DNA from: Oxytricha trifallax
Lineage: Eukaryota > Ciliophora > Spirotrichea > Sporadotrichida > Oxytrichidae
Length of the DNA: 64,000 bases
NCBI GenBank assembly: GCA_000711775.1
Contig: ARYC01000470.1
Span: forward strand, 33,844-97,843
Direction: 5' to 3'
Positions within the stretch are counted from its first letter, which is position 1, and each line of letters opens with the position of its first letter. A program made the position numbers and the translations under genes. The notes below the pieces were generated by a model, which did not search any database, was not told where the DNA came from, and saw nothing but the letters and a program-made list of their open reading frames with translations. Below, in pieces: positions 61,495 to 64,000 of this stretch.

Positions 61495-62051
61495 ACCGCT
61501 CATTTTATAAATACTTTTAATAATTATACTAGCTATTTAAATTCTACCTTTATACAAGAGTAAGAGCATATCCTCAAAGGTTTAATGAGGGTACGACATT
61601 AGTTTTATATTTCTTAAATTTAGTGATAATTATATACTAATTCATCCATTTTATTCATTAAAATGCACCTAAATGTGTTTTGTGAAGTTAGGGGGTGCTC
61701 CAAAAGCTGTTCTTGTAAATTTAGGAGGAGAGGTTTTAAAATTTAATTTTTTTAATGTACTATTTAATACTGTTTTGAACTTTAATATAACCACCTAATT
61801 AAGTTTTAAATAAATTAGGAGCACCACCTAATTAAAATTAATTATTATTAGGAGCAATTTAATGTAGAAAGTTTGATAAAAATGGAAGTCAAACTTTGAA
61901 ACTTGGAGAAAGTTCCTCCATCTTTCTCTTACTGTCTTATTCAGGTTGACCTCCAGTTGGATCTCTCTATTTAGTAGTAAAATTTCAGTAAGTTTAAAAT
62001 GGATAAACATAATTTTAAATTTCATAAACATTTATAGAAACAGGAAGCAAG

Positions 62052-62820
62052 ATGGAATCTATGAATGATGGAATGAAGAGAATACAATCTCAAGAATTGA
62101 TAGGAAAATTTCGAAGTAAGGAGGACCTCTATAGATATTTGGTATAGCAAGGTAAGTTCTTATAAGATTAATATATTCATTATGATTGAACTGTTCTTGC
62201 CGACTTAGGAGGGAACAAAAATCTCATTCTTAAAAGCCTTACTGAGAGAAGAGAAAAAAGCGTTTAAGTCGAATGAAATTAGGATGATTGAAATTCCTAA
62301 CTACCCTGAAATATCAGTTACAAACCTATATGACGATGCTATGAGTGATCCAGATGTTGCTCTCTACCTTTCATCAAAGCTGCAACTCTCTAATAAGTTG
62401 CCAGAGAGAAACTTCTTCTTCGGTGTTCTTGGAACTCTTAAACCTGAGTACTTATATGAAGTAATTTAAGAAGCTCACAAGAAACGCTACAGCATCTTTC
62501 CTGAAGAGAAAGAGAAGCGGGGAATCAAAATCAGTGACTCGTGGCTGTAGGAACTGCAGAAGCATCCATTCATCTCAAGTAAGCATAGACTTCTAACTTT
62601 ATAGAAAAACCTGGTACTGCTATTTACTTGATAAAAGAGCGCAGCAAATTAAACAGAGAAAGAAAGTCTTAAGTAAAACATGAATTGAGGAAGAGACTCT
62701 TCAAAGATTTCTAAAAGCCAGATGATATGAATATAGAGCAGGAGCTGGCACTAAGAGAAGAAACATGGGCCACAGCAATCCTTTAGAGGAAGAAAAGAAA
62801 AAGTAGCCAAATCTCTTCAT
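62052..62820 (+). pseudogene. TBE 22 kDa protein, copy A
   Basis: ATG at 62052 starts MESMNDGMKRIQSQELIGKF. GTAAGT at 62152 and TTAG at 62205-62208 look like an intron, but joining there leaves the frame one base off, so a small indel or another splice is likely. The next part reads SFLKALLREEKKAFKSNEIR, YDDAMSDPDVALYLSSKLQL and FFFGVLGTLKPEYLYEVIQE. A 26-base intron (62579-62604) rejoins in frame to KKPGTAIYLIKERSKLNRER and EETWATAILQRKKRKS. The stop is unclear. It is homologous to the genes at 51.1 and 25.9 kb. Its function in TBEs is not known to me. Confidence 0.7.
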
Positions 62821-62879
62821 GGGTTAATTTAATAAGTAAGCTTATTCATTCTTTTAAATATAATACTTATATATAAACA

Positions 62880-63300
62880 CAGAATCTTCCTTCTCTTGCG
62901 CACATTTTTGCTTTATCATTGCTGATTCTTTTAGCAGCACTCTTAATAAAATCTACTGTATCAATCATCAGATCGTGAATCAAGTGATAGAGCAGAAGTT
63001 TCTTGTAGAGGCCTTATAATATGCCCCAATATAGTTCAATTCCATTAAACTGAGGCTATAAGGAACATTAAATACAAGTGTTATGTTTAGCTTTTCAAAT
63101 TCTCTCCTTGAGTCTTTAGTTGAATGAACTGATAAGTTATTAAAAAAAACAGGATGATCTCTTAGTCAGCATATCTCTGAGTTATTGCAAAAATTTAATA
63201 AATAATATTCAGTCTTAATAGAGCGAGGGTGGATAACATAAGTCTCAAGCCCACTATCTTCACTATTGATAAAAAAGATATAATTAGGAAATTTGAGAAA
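62880..63300 (-). pseudogene. TBE 42 kDa transposase, C-terminal half
   Basis: The minus strand reads FPNYIFFINSEDSGLETYVI, a TGA, then FFNNLSVHSTKDSRREF and LVFNVPYS. After a one-base loss come PQFNGIELYWGILQGLYKKL and KSAAKRISNDKAKMC. These are the second and third catalytic blocks of a Tc1/mariner-type DDE transposase. The second Asp (expected FxDN) is Asn, the Glu is kept. The N-terminal half with the first Asp is missing beyond about 63300. The gene is inactive. Confidence 0.8.
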
Positions 63301-63430
63301 ACAAATACATCTTTAATATTTATTTAATTATAACTGTCTCTAATTACAAATGCTTTTAATTCTAATTTGATTTAATGCACTTTTAATTTTAAATATATCT
63401 AATTAAATAATTATGACCAGATTGTACATT

Positions 63431-64000
63431 CAAAACCCCAAAACCCTTTCAGTAGTTTGATTGAGTTTTTGATTGATAAGTAGACTATTAGTGCATACTT
63501 TATTAGGGTTTTAATAGGGTTTATGTAGGGGTTTAATGTTTAAATATTAGTATTTTAAGTGAGTATAACAAGCGAGTTTTTAAAATATTTCCCACAAACA
63601 TAAGCTTCGAGTCATGTGGCAGTTCTCTGAATTTTATCTTTCTAAGTTGATGTTTGATTGTGTCTATTGTTTGTTAATTCGCTTAGCTTGGCTTGATAAT
63701 AGTTGAGTATGCAAGTACTCTGAGACCTCCATTTATTTTATTTTTATCGAGATATTGTTTGATTCTTTGCTTAGAATCTCTCACCCTGCAGCTAAAGTAA
63801 TCGTTTCTTGGCATGTCGCTCTCTATTATTATTACTGTGAGAGCCCAGATATCCCATTAAGTGTCTCCATCTCTCCAATCCTCTCTCTCTGGGAAATATC
63901 CAAGAGTGCCGTATACATTTCCCTATGCAGAGGCTTGCACTCTTTGAGATCTGTTGATGTCAATAATATAAACTCTAAGAGGCTGAAAGTTCATCATGAT
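63431..64000. mobile_element. TBE: TBE transposon, copy B (young, runs off the window)
   Basis: The terminus CAAAACCCCAAAACCC begins at 63431 after ATT (63428-63430). The sequence then parallels copy A at 59895 onward (for example TTTGATTGA, TTTATTAGG and AGGGTTTATGTAGGGG blocks) and encodes the same kinase without defects to the window end. It lies beside the truncated end of copy A, so it may have inserted into it. The rest of the element lies beyond 64000. Confidence 0.85.
63449..64000 (-). CDS. TBE zinc finger-kinase protein, copy B, C-terminal part
   Basis: An uninterrupted minus-strand frame (TAA/TAG as Gln) enters from the right edge. It shows LRVYIIDINRSQRVQ (DFG position is DIN), NVYGTLGYFPEREDWRDGD, QWDIWALTVIIIESDMPRND and RVRDSKQRIKQYLDKNKING. 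It stays open to a TGA at 63449-63451, inside the telomere-like terminal region. The natural stop might be earlier if the tail is not translated. It is collinear with copy A without frameshifts, so it is potentially functional. The N-terminal fingers and catalytic loop lie outside the window. Confidence 0.75.

Larger units (their letters stand above)
59895..63427. mobile_element. TBE: TBE transposon, copy A (old, truncated)
   Basis: The left end is CAAAACCCCATAACCC, the telomere-like C4A4 terminus of hypotrich TBE transposons, with ATT (59892-59894) as the ANT-type target. Inside are the three expected TBE genes: zinc finger-kinase (minus), 22 kDa protein (plus) and Tc1-type transposase (minus). 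The transposase is cut at about 63300, no matching right terminus is present, and another TBE begins at 63431. All three genes carry frameshifts or TGA codons. TBEs are removed precisely from the developing macronucleus in Oxytricha and their transposases take part in genome rearrangement. Confidence 0.85.

Overview
The window reads as germline (micronuclear) DNA of a ciliate, most likely a hypotrich/spirotrich of the Oxytricha-Stylonychia kind. The reasons are direct. The DNA is very AT-rich. Genuine reading frames use TAA and TAG as sense codons (glutamine) and end at TGA. Introns are tiny (26-88 bp, GTAAG...AG). Two transposon ends start with telomere-like CAAAACCCC beside a 3-bp ATT target, as in the TBE (telomere-bearing element) transposons of Oxytricha. 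Because the standard code breaks nearly every real gene, genes here were found by reading both strands with TAA/TAG = Gln. No ordinary housekeeping gene was recognised. The species was not determined.

Layout. 0.3-4.9 kb: a shattered minus-strand gene for a large SecA-like P-loop ATPase, split by a 415-bp palindrome, a 553-bp SINE-like insert with 14-bp target duplications and a 618-bp TIR element. 8.0-12.7 kb: another TIR element split by a second 415-bp palindrome plus a dead LINE retrotransposon (endonuclease and reverse transcriptase). 15.9-16.8 kb: a 948-bp near-perfect palindrome. 17-25 kb: mostly AT-rich with two weak gene candidates. 25.4 and 31.2 kb: two diverged copies of one exon-intron fragment. 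25.9-29.2 kb: a TBE '22 kDa-like' gene and a Tc1/IS630-type transposase. 36.0-40.1 kb: a third TIR element, a transposase remnant and a 199-bp TIR element with a tRNA-like core. 42.4-51.9 kb: two decayed MT-A70 adenine-methyltransferase genes, each downstream of an IS630-type transposase on the same strand, then an intact 258-aa 22 kDa-like gene. 52.7-56.6 kb: a fourth TIR element and a second, better copy of the SecA-like gene with a 550-bp palindrome inside it. 57.4-59.6 kb: a 478-codon gene of unknown function between two arrays of a 93-bp repeat. 59.6-64 kb: a duplicated Gly/His-rich mini-gene, an old TBE with its three genes (zinc finger-kinase, 22 kDa, transposase), and a fresh TBE beginning at 63431.

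How it fits together. The recurring theme is a core of DDE transposase plus 22 kDa-like protein, with different enzymes nearby: a kinase in the TBEs, MT-A70 methyltransferases at 42-47 kb, and possibly the multi-copy SecA-like ATPase. I infer a TBE-related superfamily with exchangeable cargo genes. That is the most interesting hypothesis in the window and it needs element boundaries to be tested. Most copies are pseudogenes; the 22 kDa-like gene at 51.1 kb and the kinase at 63.4 kb remain open. Coordinates of decayed genes are approximate.
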